64,000 nt of DNA. It comes from Actinoplanes sp. TBRC 11911 (GTDB taxonomy: Bacteria > Actinomycetota > Actinomycetes > Mycobacteriales > Micromonosporaceae). Of this stretch, positions 23,458 through 32,287 are shown in pieces. Numbering within the stretch: position 1 is the stretch's first letter; the number at the start of each line of letters is the position of its first letter. The DNA is taken from contig NZ_JABBNC010000008.1 of NCBI RefSeq assembly GCF_012933445.1, positions 124,001 to 188,000 of the forward strand, read 5' to 3'. The notes beneath the pieces were generated by a model. The model had not been told where the DNA came from. It ran no database searches and worked only from the letters and a program-made list of their open reading frames with translations. Position numbers and translations under genes: made by a program.

Positions 23458-24078
23458 CTACTCGAACAGGGAAGTGGTGAGCGTGGCGTGGTACGAACCC
23501 GCGGCCACGTCCGCCGGGGTGCGCAGGAACAGGTCGGCGTTCACCGAGTACGAGTCGCCGGTGACGGCCGCCGAGTCGTATGTGGACACCAGCAGTTCCT
23601 GGTCGGTGAGGCCGACGTTGTTGCCGGGCTGGGTCTCATCGTCGAGCACCGTGACGACCTCCTCGCCCTCGGTGACCTGGCCGCTCTCGCCGCCGTCGAG
23701 CAGGCGCGGCTTCCAGCCCAGATGGTCGGCGGTGATGGTCCCGGCGCCGCCGGTGAAGTCGCTGGAGGTGCCCAGCACCGCCCAGCTCGAACCGGCCGGG
23801 ATCTCGTCGGCGGTGCGGGTGTCGGTGACGGTCACCGTGGGCAGCGTGCCGGTGAACTGACGGACCAGCAGGTCGGATCCGTTCTCCTGCAGGCTGACCG
23901 CGTTCCCGGCGACGGTGAGCGCGAGCACGCCCGGCACCTTGATCGGGGTGATGTCGACGTTGACGTCGACGTCGGCCGAGTCGCCGGGGTCGGCCTGCGC
24001 GGCGGCCGGGACGGCGGCCATCCCCGCGAGGACGGCAGCCACCGCGACGGCCGGGTACAGGCGTTGACGGACGTTCAT
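23458..24078 (-). CDS. WxL-like secreted protein
   Basis: The protein has 206 residues. A signal peptide (to about AAAQA, residue 29) precedes a beta-rich domain (VDVNVDITPIKVPGVLALTV, then LPTVTVTDTRTADEIPAGSSWAVLGTSSDF) and a C-terminal strand GSYHATLTTSLFE. The layout matches the actinobacterial relatives of WxL wall-binding proteins, although the two WxL motifs are not intact. AAGGAGATTGC precedes the ATG. It sits nine bases downstream of the GH43 gene and upstream of the DUF916 gene, so all three are likely co-transcribed. Confidence 0.75.
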   Translation of the reverse strand: MNVRQRLYPAVAVAAVLAGMAAVPAAAQADPGDSADVDVNVDITPIKVPGVLALTVAGNAVSLQENGSDLLVRQFTGTLPTVTVTDTRTADEIPAGSSWAVLGTSSDFTGGAGTITADHLGWKPRLLDGGESGQVTEGEEVVTVLDDETQPGNNVGLTDQELLVSTYDSAAVTGDSYSVNADLFLRTPADVAAGSYHATLTTSLFE

Positions 24079-24087
24079 GCAATCTCC

Positions 24088-27000
24088 TTAGGAACAGGTG
24101 AGGGAGTCGTAGGAGGCGGTCAGGGTGGTGTCCGCGACGCGGACGGTGGCGGTGCCGGCCGGGACTGCCGCGGCGCGCACCGGGAACGACTGGTAGGCGT
24201 TGCTGCCCGGCGCGACAGAGTCAAATTCCTTGCTCCCGTACGCCGTTTCGAGCGCGATTCCCAGCGCCGAGCTCTCGCCGTTGTGCGCCTGCACGGCGAC
24301 GTAAGCCTTTCCGCCGATGCACCGTGGCTGCGCCGTCACGGTGACGTTGACGGCGGGCTCGCCCGGCTCGGCGGCGAACACTCGCCACTCGGTAACGGCG
24401 ACGGCCGAGGAGGTCGCGCCGTTGCTGTTGGCGTTGAAGGTCGCCCGGAGCCGGTTGGTGGTCACCGGGTCGAAGTCGACGTGGTTGAACGCGGTCGAGC
24501 TGGTGCCATATGACATGGCACCGGTCACATCGCGCCACGCCGATCCGTCCCAGTACTGGAGTTTCCAGCCGTCCGGTTCCGCGACGCCGTCGCCGGTGCC
24601 GGGGTTGGAGTCGCGCCAGAACTTCAGCTCGGTGCCGGTGAACCGGATCGGCCGCGCCCAGTCGTACTGGATCCACTGGGTGGCCGGGCGGTCGCCGGAC
24701 CAGGTGCCCCAGATCTGGGCCTGGGCCGGGTTCGCCGGGTCGGCGTCGTCGTTGAGGGCGGTGACGCTGTTCCAGCCCGCCGTGTACGACGCGGTCGGCG
24801 TGCCGATCGGCCCGACGTTGCCGTTCAGCGGCCCGGACAGGTCCGCCGGAACGGTGACCGACTTGGCGGTCTCCAGGTTGCCGGCGTTGTCCAGCGCCCG
24901 GAACGAGACGGTGTGCTTGCTCGCGTCGGGTGCCGCGACGGGCCCGGTGTAGGCGGCCCATGATCCGGTATCGATGGCATATTCGACATGTGATATGCCA
25001 CTGGTCGCGTCGGTCGCGCTGATGCTGACCTTGCGGTCGGCGACCGTGGCGGCGCTCACCGGTGCGGTCGAGTCGATCTTCACGGCGAGGCTCGACGCCC
25101 CGGACCGGTTGCCGGCCCGGTCGGTCGCGGCGGCGGTCACCGTGTGCCGGCCGTCTCCGCCGACGGTCACGTCCGCATAACGCACCGGAGACGCGCTCAC
25201 CGGCTGGCCGTCGTCGACCTTCGACTCGATGGTCATCCGGCCACCGCGATCGTCGGCCGCCGCGACGCGGACCTTGACCCCGGACCGGAACCAGCCGTCC
25301 GAGCCGGCGCTGCCGCTCGGGCTGAGCGTCAGCGACGGTGCCGTCGTGTCGCCCTCGGTGTCACCGGGCGAGATGACCGTGACGTCGCCGATGACCTGCC
25401 GGGCGGCGTAGCCCAGCACGCTGCCGCGCACCATGACGCGACCGGGCGCGGCGACGTCGGCCGGCGTCACCTTGTCCCAGTAGACCGGCACCTGCAACGT
25501 CTCGGTACCGAAGGTGAGCGGCACGGTGGCGGGCAGCTCGGTCTCGCCCACCTCGACGGTCATCGGCGGCACGGTGACCGACCGGGGCTGGTCGGCGAGC
25601 ACCTTCCACTCCTCGACCGCGACGGCCGAGTACGTGCTGCCGTTCGTGGACGCGTCGAACACCGCCCGGACCTGGGTGGTGGTGACCGGGTCGAAACTCG
25701 TGTTCTGGAAACCCTGGGTGGCGGTCGGGTAGCCGCTGGGGTTCGGCACGTCGGCCCACTGCCCGGTCGCGAGGTTCCAGTACTGGATGCGCCACCGGGC
25801 CGGGGCCGCGACGCCGATGCCGCTGCCCTGCGGCTGGTCGTTCCAGAAGTCGATCTGCGACCCGGAGATCCGCATCGGCTGGTCCCACGTGTACTGCACC
25901 GACTGCTGCGGCGGGTTGTTGCCGGTCCAGGTACCCCACATGTCAGGTGGCAGCGGGTTGGCGCGCACGATCTCGTCGTTGAGCGCCTTCACCCAGTACT
26001 GGGTTGGCACCGGCTCGTTGGAGACGGTGACCTTGGCCTCCTGGGCGATGTTCGCGCGTGGCGTGCGGTCGCGTTCCTTGACCGGGGTCTGCACGACCGT
26101 CTTCATCCGGGGCGGGTTCTGCGTGTCGTCCCAGTCGACCTTGTCGATCGCTACCGAGCGGCGGAAGTGGCCGCCGCCGGCCGCGTCTGCCGTGTGATAG
26201 GTGATGTACCACTGGCCGCGGAACTCGATGATGCCCGGGTGACTGGTCGTCGAGGACACCGGAGTGAGCACGGTCCCGCGGTAGGTCCACGGGCCCTCCG
26301 GGGACGATGCCGTGGCGTACGCGATGCAGGCGTGGTAATTCGCCGGCGTGCACGGCGACGTCGGGCCCGCGTTGTTCCCGGCGTATGCCAGGTAATACGT
26401 CGCACCGCGCTTGAAGGCCCACGGCGCCTCGAAGAAGCCGGTCAGCCCGGTGACCGCGCGCTGCGTGCCGATCGGGGTCTTGAGGTCCTGCTGGTATTCG
26501 AGGACCCGCACCTGGCCGAACGTGCCCCAATAGACCCAGACGCGGCCGTTGTCGATGAGGATCGTCGGGTCGATGTTCTGGATCGTGTTGGCGGTCGGCA
26601 CCCGCTGCGAGATGAGCGGCCCGCCCACGTAGTCGGTCCACGGGCCGGTCGGCGTGTCCGAGACCGCGAGACCGATCGCGAACTTGTCGGCGGCCGTCGA
26701 CGACCGTTCACTCACCGGCACGTACCAGTAGTAGCGGTTGTCGAAGCCCTGGATGACCTGGCCGGCATAGGCGCGGCCGGGTGTCGCCCACGAGAAGACG
26801 GTCTCCGGGCGCATCAGCGAAGGATAATGTGTCCACTGTCCAGAAGGGACGTCCGACGTGCGGAACGCGCCCCACTCGTTCATCTGGAAGTCGTTGGTCG
26901 TGGGCCCGGCCTGGTCGTGACCGGTGTAGATGTAGAGGTCGTCCCCGACGACCAGCGGCGCCGGGTCGGCCGAGTAGTAGCTGCCGTCGGCGAGGATCGG

Positions 27001-27114
27001 GTTACCCGCGTGCGTGAACGTGTACGAGTCCGCGGCGTGCGCGGCGGTGGCGGGCACGACCAGCAGGGCGGCCGCGACCAGCCCGGCGGCGGCCGCCCTC
27101 CGGAGCATTTTCAA
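24088..27114 (-). CDS. Secreted GH43 glycosidase with two galactose-binding-like domains
   Basis: The protein has 1008 residues. A signal peptide runs to about residue 28. A five-bladed GH43 catalytic domain (~30-345) carries the three expected acids: SADPAPL (Asp50, base), the NIDPTI Asp (pKa modulator) and the FFEAPW Glu (acid). A discoidin-like domain (~355-510), a Big_4 domain (~515-585), an OmpL47-type Ig region (~600-760), a second discoidin-like domain (~770-915) and an ~80-residue Cys-containing C-terminal module follow. GH43 members release arabinose or xylose from plant hemicellulose or pectin. The start is TTG with AAGGAG five bases upstream. An ATG two codons later is also possible. 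Confidence 0.87.
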   Translation of the reverse strand: MKMLRRAAAAGLVAAALLVVPATAAHAADSYTFTHAGNPILADGSYYSADPAPLVVGDDLYIYTGHDQAGPTTNDFQMNEWGAFRTSDVPSGQWTHYPSLMRPETVFSWATPGRAYAGQVIQGFDNRYYWYVPVSERSSTAADKFAIGLAVSDTPTGPWTDYVGGPLISQRVPTANTIQNIDPTILIDNGRVWVYWGTFGQVRVLEYQQDLKTPIGTQRAVTGLTGFFEAPWAFKRGATYYLAYAGNNAGPTSPCTPANYHACIAYATASSPEGPWTYRGTVLTPVSSTTSHPGIIEFRGQWYITYHTADAAGGGHFRRSVAIDKVDWDDTQNPPRMKTVVQTPVKERDRTPRANIAQEAKVTVSNEPVPTQYWVKALNDEIVRANPLPPDMWGTWTGNNPPQQSVQYTWDQPMRISGSQIDFWNDQPQGSGIGVAAPARWRIQYWNLATGQWADVPNPSGYPTATQGFQNTSFDPVTTTQVRAVFDASTNGSTYSAVAVEEWKVLADQPRSVTVPPMTVEVGETELPATVPLTFGTETLQVPVYWDKVTPADVAAPGRVMVRGSVLGYAARQVIGDVTVISPGDTEGDTTAPSLTLSPSGSAGSDGWFRSGVKVRVAAADDRGGRMTIESKVDDGQPVSASPVRYADVTVGGDGRHTVTAAATDRAGNRSGASSLAVKIDSTAPVSAATVADRKVSISATDATSGISHVEYAIDTGSWAAYTGPVAAPDASKHTVSFRALDNAGNLETAKSVTVPADLSGPLNGNVGPIGTPTASYTAGWNSVTALNDDADPANPAQAQIWGTWSGDRPATQWIQYDWARPIRFTGTELKFWRDSNPGTGDGVAEPDGWKLQYWDGSAWRDVTGAMSYGTSSTAFNHVDFDPVTTNRLRATFNANSNGATSSAVAVTEWRVFAAEPGEPAVNVTVTAQPRCIGGKAYVAVQAHNGESSALGIALETAYGSKEFDSVAPGSNAYQSFPVRAAAVPAGTATVRVADTTLTASYDSLTCS

Positions 27115-27141
27115 CGTGTCTCCTTGCAGGGGGAGGAAGCG

Positions 27142-27174
27142 GGTGGCGGCGCCCCCGCGCGGGACGCCGCCACC
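27142..27174 (-). terminator. Hairpin between the MGH1-like and GH43 genes
   Basis: GGTGGCGGCG and CGCCGCCACC pair around a 13-base GC-rich loop, five bases after the end of the MGH1-like gene and upstream of the GH43 ribosome site. It may set the expression ratio of the two enzymes. Confidence 0.55.
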
Positions 27175-27178
27175 ACTG

Positions 27179-30100
27179 TCAGGAGCAGCTCACGGCGCCG
27201 TACGGCACCGGGATCTCGGTGGTCACCTGGCCGCCGGTCACCTTCACCGCCGCGGTGCCGGCCGCCACCGACTTCGCCCGGGTGTTGAAGGACTGGTAGG
27301 CCATGTTCCCGGGCGCCACCGTCGAGGTGCGCGAGCCGTACGCCGTGCTCAGCTGGATGCTGAGCGACTGGTCGTCGTCGTTGCGAGCGGTCACCGCCAC
27401 GTACGCGTTGCCACCGATGCACTGCGCGCGCGCCGAGACCGTCACGTCGAACGCGGCCTCGCCGGTGCCCACCTTGACGGTGGCCGTCGCGGTCTTGTCG
27501 GTGCCGGCCACGTCACCGACGACCGTGAAAGTTCCGTCCGAGGCGTACCGGGAAGGGTCGATGGGATCCCACGTGACCGCGATGCCGCTCTGCCGCGAGC
27601 CGTCGTTGTATCCGACGGTCACGCCGGCCGGCAGCACCGGCGCGACTCCGGCCGCCGTCGACACCGAGACCGGATCGATCGTGTTGATCTGCACCGGGTC
27701 GGAGCCGCGGACCCACACGTGGGCGGTCGCGGTCCGGGTGGTGCCGGCCACGAATCCGGAGACCGTGAAGTCACCGACCGCCGCCACCTGTGACGGGTCG
27801 ATCGAGCCCCACGCCACCGGCATCGGCAGCTGGGCACCGTCGGCGTAGGTGACCGCGACCGTGGCCGGGAGCGCCGGGACGACACCCACCGGCGTACGGG
27901 CATCGACGCCTTGAATCGAATTTGCCGCGGCCGCGAAGACCCGCCATTCCGAGACACCCACTGCCGAGTACGCCGTGCCGGCCGCGTTCGGCAGCGCGTT
28001 GAACGTGGCCCGCAGCCGCGTCGTGGTGACCGCGTTGAACGACACCTCGTTCGTCCGCCCCCGCACCGCCGGGTCGAAGCCCGACGCTCCGGTCACGTCC
28101 TGCCACGCGGCGCCGTCCCAGTACTGGACCTTCCACGACTTCGGGACGGCGACGCCGCTGCCGCCGGTGGTGCTGTCCGACCAGAAGTCGATGGACGCCC
28201 GGTCGAGGCGCACCGCGGACGGGAGGTCGTACTGCAGCCAGCGGGTGGCCGGCTCGTTCCCGGTCCAGGTGCCCCACAGGTCCGTCTGGGCGCCGCCGGT
28301 GAACAGCGGCGGCTTGCCGTCGTTGACCGCGCCCACGGCGTTCCAGCCGGCCGTGAACGACGCCGTGGGCGTCGCGGTGCCGGCCACGTTGATTTCGCCC
28401 TCGGTCAGCGCGGTCCCGTTCACCACGACGTCCTTGGTCGCGGTGTCCGTGCCGTTGCCGACCGTCAGCCGCAGCGTGTACGAGCCGGACTTGGTGAACC
28501 GGGCCACCGTGTTGGGCGAGTTCGCCGGGTCGAACGCCACCGCGCCGCCGTCCGGCGCGTTGACGACCGTCCAGGACGAGGTCAGCGCGGTGCCCGGGTT
28601 GCCGTCGTCCTGCGCGAGCCCGATCAGCCGCGCCGACCCGGCCTGGTTGTAGGAGGAGTCCACCCACGCGTCGGCCAGCGGCGGCGCGTTCACCGGCGTG
28701 GGTGCGGCGACACCCGTGCCGTACGCCTGCACCTCTTTGATGCCGGTCTTGAAGCCGGGGCTGTGCTGCACGGTGACGCGCAGCTTCGACGCCTTGACCG
28801 ACGGGAACCGGATCTGGTTGAGGTTGCCGCGTGGGTACGCCGGGTTGCGGGTCTCCCCCGGCACCGGCTTCCACGTGCCGCCGCCGTCGTCGTAGGAGAC
28901 CGTGAACTGGGCCGGTGGCGCGTAACCCGGGACGGTCGCGGACGTGGTCGTCTTGTAGAAGTACACGCGCACGTCGTCGACGTCCTTCGACCCCTGCAGG
29001 TCGATGTCGATCGAGTCGGACGCGTTCGGTGAGCCGGCGGTGCCCCAGAACGGCTCGTTGACGGTGGTGCCGTTGACCGCACCGGCCGGGGTGCGGCCGG
29101 CGGCCGAGAACGACGCGGTGGCCGGCTTGCCTTGGACCACATCGACCGAGCCGGTGCTGGCCGGTGCGACGTCGGCGCCGGCCTTGGCCATGACGTCGAC
29201 GATCCGGTCATTCGCCGCGAAGGACACGTCCTGCGGGGCGTCCACCGCGATCGGGTGGCTTTCCACCACCTGCACGCCCGCGCCGGCCGAGACCGTTCCG
29301 GTCGCCGGGTCGTAGACCAGCTTGCCGAGTTTGTCCGCGGTGAAGGCGAGCTGCCCGTCGAGGTAGACCGAGTAGCCCTCGGGACCGCCGTAGTAGTTGG
29401 TGCCGCCCGGGGCGTCCCAGACCACGGTCAGGTCCCGGTCGCGGTAGCGGATGTTGTTGGCCGTGAAGTGGTCCCAGCCGATGTCGATCGGGTCCAGCTC
29501 CACCTTCGCGTCCGACCGCGGGCGCAGGCCCATGGCGTCCTCGATGACGGTGAAGTTGGTGGCGCCCAGGATCGTGTGGTGGATCCACGAGCGGTAGCCG
29601 ATGGTCTGGTTCGCGGCCGAGCCGTCCGCCCAGAACTCGTTCTGGTCCGGGTACCGGTTGTCGCCGTTGCCCTGGTATTGCGCCCAGGCGTTCCAGTACA
29701 GCAGCTTCTTGTACCACTCCGCGTCGATGTACTGGTTCGGGTAGTTGCGCAGCACCGAGGACAGCATCCTAAACGTCACGGTCGAGTTGATGACCGAGAA
29801 GTTGTTGCTGCCCGGCGATCCCGCGGCCGCGGCGGCTGCCTTGTCGGCCTGGTTCGCCGTGGTGAACGGGAAGATGGGGTACTGCTGGTCGTCGGCGAAC
29901 AGGCGCAACGCTTCCACGTACGGCTGGGTGTAGTCGGCGTCGCCCGGCTTGGGCATCAGACCCACCGCGTACGGGTAATAGTTGTTGATTTCCTTCCACG
30001 GCACCTTTTCGTTGCCGTTGACGAGGTTGTGCTTGACGAGGTTGCCGTACAGGCCCATCTCGTCCGGTGTGGACCGGGCCGGCTCCCACAGGTATTGCAG

Positions 30101-31675
30101 GACCGCCTGTTTGATCTGCTCGGCCTTCGCGTCCATCTCGGCGGCCTTGGCCGTGTTGCCGATCGTGCGGTACGCGGCGGCCGACGCCTTCGCGTTCGAG
30201 TACAGGTAGGCGTTCTCGGCGCGGTCCATGTTGCCGCCCGGCTTCCAGTCGAACGACACCGCGTCGGCGTCGTTGCCGGTCATCGCGCCCCAGTTGTACT
30301 CGATGAGCCCGTTGCCGTTGGTGTCGTAGGCCTGTTGCAGCCCCTTGACGTCGTTCTCGGCGTACTGGGCGAGGTTGTTCGCGATGGCCTTGGGCCCGCC
30401 GTGCAGCTCGTAGGAGCGCCACGCCGCCTCGGACAGGTACTCGGTGTAGCTGTTCGACCAGTTGGCCGGGTCACCCGGGTTGTCCACGTACTTCGAGCTC
30501 TTCGCGACCTCGCCGGCGGACACCCACGGCCCGTACGAGTAGATCGGGTCGCGGAAGTACTTGAGGTCGTCGACGAACATGCCGACGGACAGCACGATCG
30601 AGTTGTTGTACCCGAGGACGCCCTCCATCGACGTGGGGAACTGGTAGTCGTTGCCCGGCAGGTCGGCGTCGAGGAAGTTGTACCGCATCAGCCACCAGCG
30701 GTAGAACAGCGTCTTGTCGATGTTGTTCTCGGGAGTGTCCAAATAGGGCACGTTCTGCGCCCACCACCGGTTGTACGCCGTGACCTGCTCGGTGTACGCC
30801 TCGGCCGGGTCCAGCCCGCGGTAGTGGCTGTACTCGGTGGCCGACACCGGCTGCTCCTTGGTGACAAAACCCATTTGCAGCTTCGTACGCGCCGACCCGG
30901 TGGCCGGCACCGCGACGGTCCTTTGTAGAGCGCCAGCGACCGGCGTGAACCCATCGCCGGAGAAACGCGGGAAGATCGTGGTGAGCTGGTTGAACGCCTT
31001 GACCGCGCCGGTCAGCTCGTTTCCCTCGGCCGTGCCCGCGAACGCCGATTTCGCCGTCAGCACCACGTCCTTGGCCGAACCGTTGGTGCTCGACACCTCG
31101 AGGTTGGCCACCGCCACGTTGCCATCGGTGATGAACTTCGTCTCGACGACCCGCAGCCCGGCCCCGGTGTTATTGAAGACCCCGCGGAAATAGCTGGGCG
31201 TCTGCTTGCGCTGCGCGGCGTCCTCGGTGAGCGTGACGTCCCCGCCGTTCACCTTCGCCGTTATCGTGTACGCCCCCTGGCCGCCGGCGATCGACTCGAT
31301 GTACGCGACCTCGCCGCCGAACCCGAGCGTGCCCGGCTGGTGCGTCTTCATGAAGACCGCGCGACCACGGCTGAACAGGTACTGGTTGGCGTCCCCGTTG
31401 GACCCGCCGGGCTGGTTTCCGGTGCGCGCCAGCATGCGGTCGAACCAGAAGTCGTTGTCGCTGCTGGATCCGGCCCCGGCCGCCACGTCGGCGTCGAAGA
31501 TGGCTTGAAGCTGGTTGCGCACGTGGTACCCGGTGCGTTCGTCGGGCACCGGATCGGCGGCGCCCTTGAAGACCGGGTACGGGGTGTCGGAGTTGGGCGC
31601 GGCGCTGGCGGGCGCCGCGACGAGAACGGTGAGCAGCAGGCCGCCGACCGCGGCGGCTACCGCTGGTCTTCTCAC
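27179..31675 (-). CDS. Secreted (alpha/alpha)6-barrel glycoside hydrolase, MGH1-like
   Basis: The protein has 1498 residues from the GTG at 31675, which follows GAGAGGTG. Signal peptide RRPAVAAAVGGLLLTVLVAA ends near ASA. A beta-sandwich N-domain (~30-270) and an (alpha/alpha)6 barrel (~280-720) of the MGH1/GH63-like kind follow, with FYRWWLMRYNFLDADLPGND, PWVSAGEVAKSS, IEYNWGAMTGNDADAVSFDW and YRSWIHHTILGATNF. Then come a concanavalin/discoidin-like module (~850-960), Ig-like segments, another discoidin-like domain (~1120-1260), two Big_4-like repeats and a C-terminal module nearly matching that of the GH43 protein. The substrate is unknown. The context suggests plant arabinan or galactan side chains. 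Confidence 0.8.
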   Translation of the reverse strand: MRRPAVAAAVGGLLLTVLVAAPASAAPNSDTPYPVFKGAADPVPDERTGYHVRNQLQAIFDADVAAGAGSSSDNDFWFDRMLARTGNQPGGSNGDANQYLFSRGRAVFMKTHQPGTLGFGGEVAYIESIAGGQGAYTITAKVNGGDVTLTEDAAQRKQTPSYFRGVFNNTGAGLRVVETKFITDGNVAVANLEVSSTNGSAKDVVLTAKSAFAGTAEGNELTGAVKAFNQLTTIFPRFSGDGFTPVAGALQRTVAVPATGSARTKLQMGFVTKEQPVSATEYSHYRGLDPAEAYTEQVTAYNRWWAQNVPYLDTPENNIDKTLFYRWWLMRYNFLDADLPGNDYQFPTSMEGVLGYNNSIVLSVGMFVDDLKYFRDPIYSYGPWVSAGEVAKSSKYVDNPGDPANWSNSYTEYLSEAAWRSYELHGGPKAIANNLAQYAENDVKGLQQAYDTNGNGLIEYNWGAMTGNDADAVSFDWKPGGNMDRAENAYLYSNAKASAAAYRTIGNTAKAAEMDAKAEQIKQAVLQYLWEPARSTPDEMGLYGNLVKHNLVNGNEKVPWKEINNYYPYAVGLMPKPGDADYTQPYVEALRLFADDQQYPIFPFTTANQADKAAAAAAGSPGSNNFSVINSTVTFRMLSSVLRNYPNQYIDAEWYKKLLYWNAWAQYQGNGDNRYPDQNEFWADGSAANQTIGYRSWIHHTILGATNFTVIEDAMGLRPRSDAKVELDPIDIGWDHFTANNIRYRDRDLTVVWDAPGGTNYYGGPEGYSVYLDGQLAFTADKLGKLVYDPATGTVSAGAGVQVVESHPIAVDAPQDVSFAANDRIVDVMAKAGADVAPASTGSVDVVQGKPATASFSAAGRTPAGAVNGTTVNEPFWGTAGSPNASDSIDIDLQGSKDVDDVRVYFYKTTTSATVPGYAPPAQFTVSYDDGGGTWKPVPGETRNPAYPRGNLNQIRFPSVKASKLRVTVQHSPGFKTGIKEVQAYGTGVAAPTPVNAPPLADAWVDSSYNQAGSARLIGLAQDDGNPGTALTSSWTVVNAPDGGAVAFDPANSPNTVARFTKSGSYTLRLTVGNGTDTATKDVVVNGTALTEGEINVAGTATPTASFTAGWNAVGAVNDGKPPLFTGGAQTDLWGTWTGNEPATRWLQYDLPSAVRLDRASIDFWSDSTTGGSGVAVPKSWKVQYWDGAAWQDVTGASGFDPAVRGRTNEVSFNAVTTTRLRATFNALPNAAGTAYSAVGVSEWRVFAAAANSIQGVDARTPVGVVPALPATVAVTYADGAQLPMPVAWGSIDPSQVAAVGDFTVSGFVAGTTRTATAHVWVRGSDPVQINTIDPVSVSTAAGVAPVLPAGVTVGYNDGSRQSGIAVTWDPIDPSRYASDGTFTVVGDVAGTDKTATATVKVGTGEAAFDVTVSARAQCIGGNAYVAVTARNDDDQSLSIQLSTAYGSRTSTVAPGNMAYQSFNTRAKSVAAGTAAVKVTGGQVTTEIPVPYGAVSCS

Positions 31676-31726
31676 GACAGGACACCTCTCTTCGGATGGG
31701 CGCGGCACCCCCGGCCACACACGCCC

Positions 31727-31833
31727 CGAAAGATCTGAAAACCTTTTCGGGCATGCTTACAGCCGGTTTCACGAGTGTCAACAGTCGAGTGTGAATGCGT
31801 CGATCTGTTAACCTGACGCCGAAAAGTTTCGGC
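31727..31833. promoter_or_regulatory. CGAAA-type inverted repeats upstream of the MGH1-like gene
   Basis: GCCGAAA-AG-TTTCGGC (31818-31833) is a perfect palindrome. A looser pair, CCCGAAAG and CTTTTCGGG (about 31727-31752), lies closer to the start codon. CGAAA/TTTCG palindromes are known regulator sites in front of actinomycete xylanase and cellulase genes, so a LacI-type control site is plausible but not proven here. Confidence 0.4.
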
Positions 31834-31901
31834 AAAAAGCGGTTGCCCTGGTGGACGGCGCCCCGCGGCATCGGCGACCGTGACCCGCGCCTAGCGCGCA
31901 C

Positions 31902-32261
31902 GTGCGGGAGCTGCGGTCGGCGGTGGCGGACCGGTCGGCGTACGGGCTGGTGCATGGGGAACTCGGGCCGGACCACGTGTTCGTGACCGCGGGCGGCGAG
32001 CCGGTTCTCATCGACATCGAGGGACTGACGTATTTCGACGTCGAATGGGAGCACGCCTGGCTGCGGATGCGCTTCGGGGAGGCGTACCGGCAACTGGGTC
32101 CGGTGGAGCTGGATCCGGACCGCCTGGAGCTCTACCGATATGCGCAGGTCCTGTCGTTGATCGAGGGGCCGCTGCGGATCGCCGGAACCGATTTCCCCGA
32201 CCGGCAATGGATGCTCGACCTGGCCGAGTGGAACATCACGCAGGCGCTCGCCGTGCTCTGA
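31902..32261 (+). pseudogene. Phosphotransferase (APH-like) C-terminal remnant
   Basis: The frame encodes only about 119 residues of the C-lobe of an aminoglycoside phosphotransferase-like kinase: GLVHGELGPDHVFV (catalytic loop, with Glu where Asp is usual), PVLIDIEGLTYFDVEWEHAWL (metal-binding DxE region) and a helical tail. An in-frame TGA lies 21 bases upstream of the first GTG. The ATP-binding N-lobe is absent, so it cannot be a working kinase. Confidence 0.65.
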
Positions 32262-32287
32262 CCGGGTTTCGCTGCGAGAATCGGGGC

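Noticed and set aside
24100..24950. A separate gene within the GH43 reading frame on the plus strand
   Set aside because: The composition and lack of a start site show it is a shadow of the discoidin-like domain.
31795..31986. A 63-residue frame (MRRSVNLTPKS start) before the phosphotransferase remnant
   Set aside because: No similarity to the missing kinase N-lobe was seen, and it overlaps the remnant in another frame with shadow-like composition.
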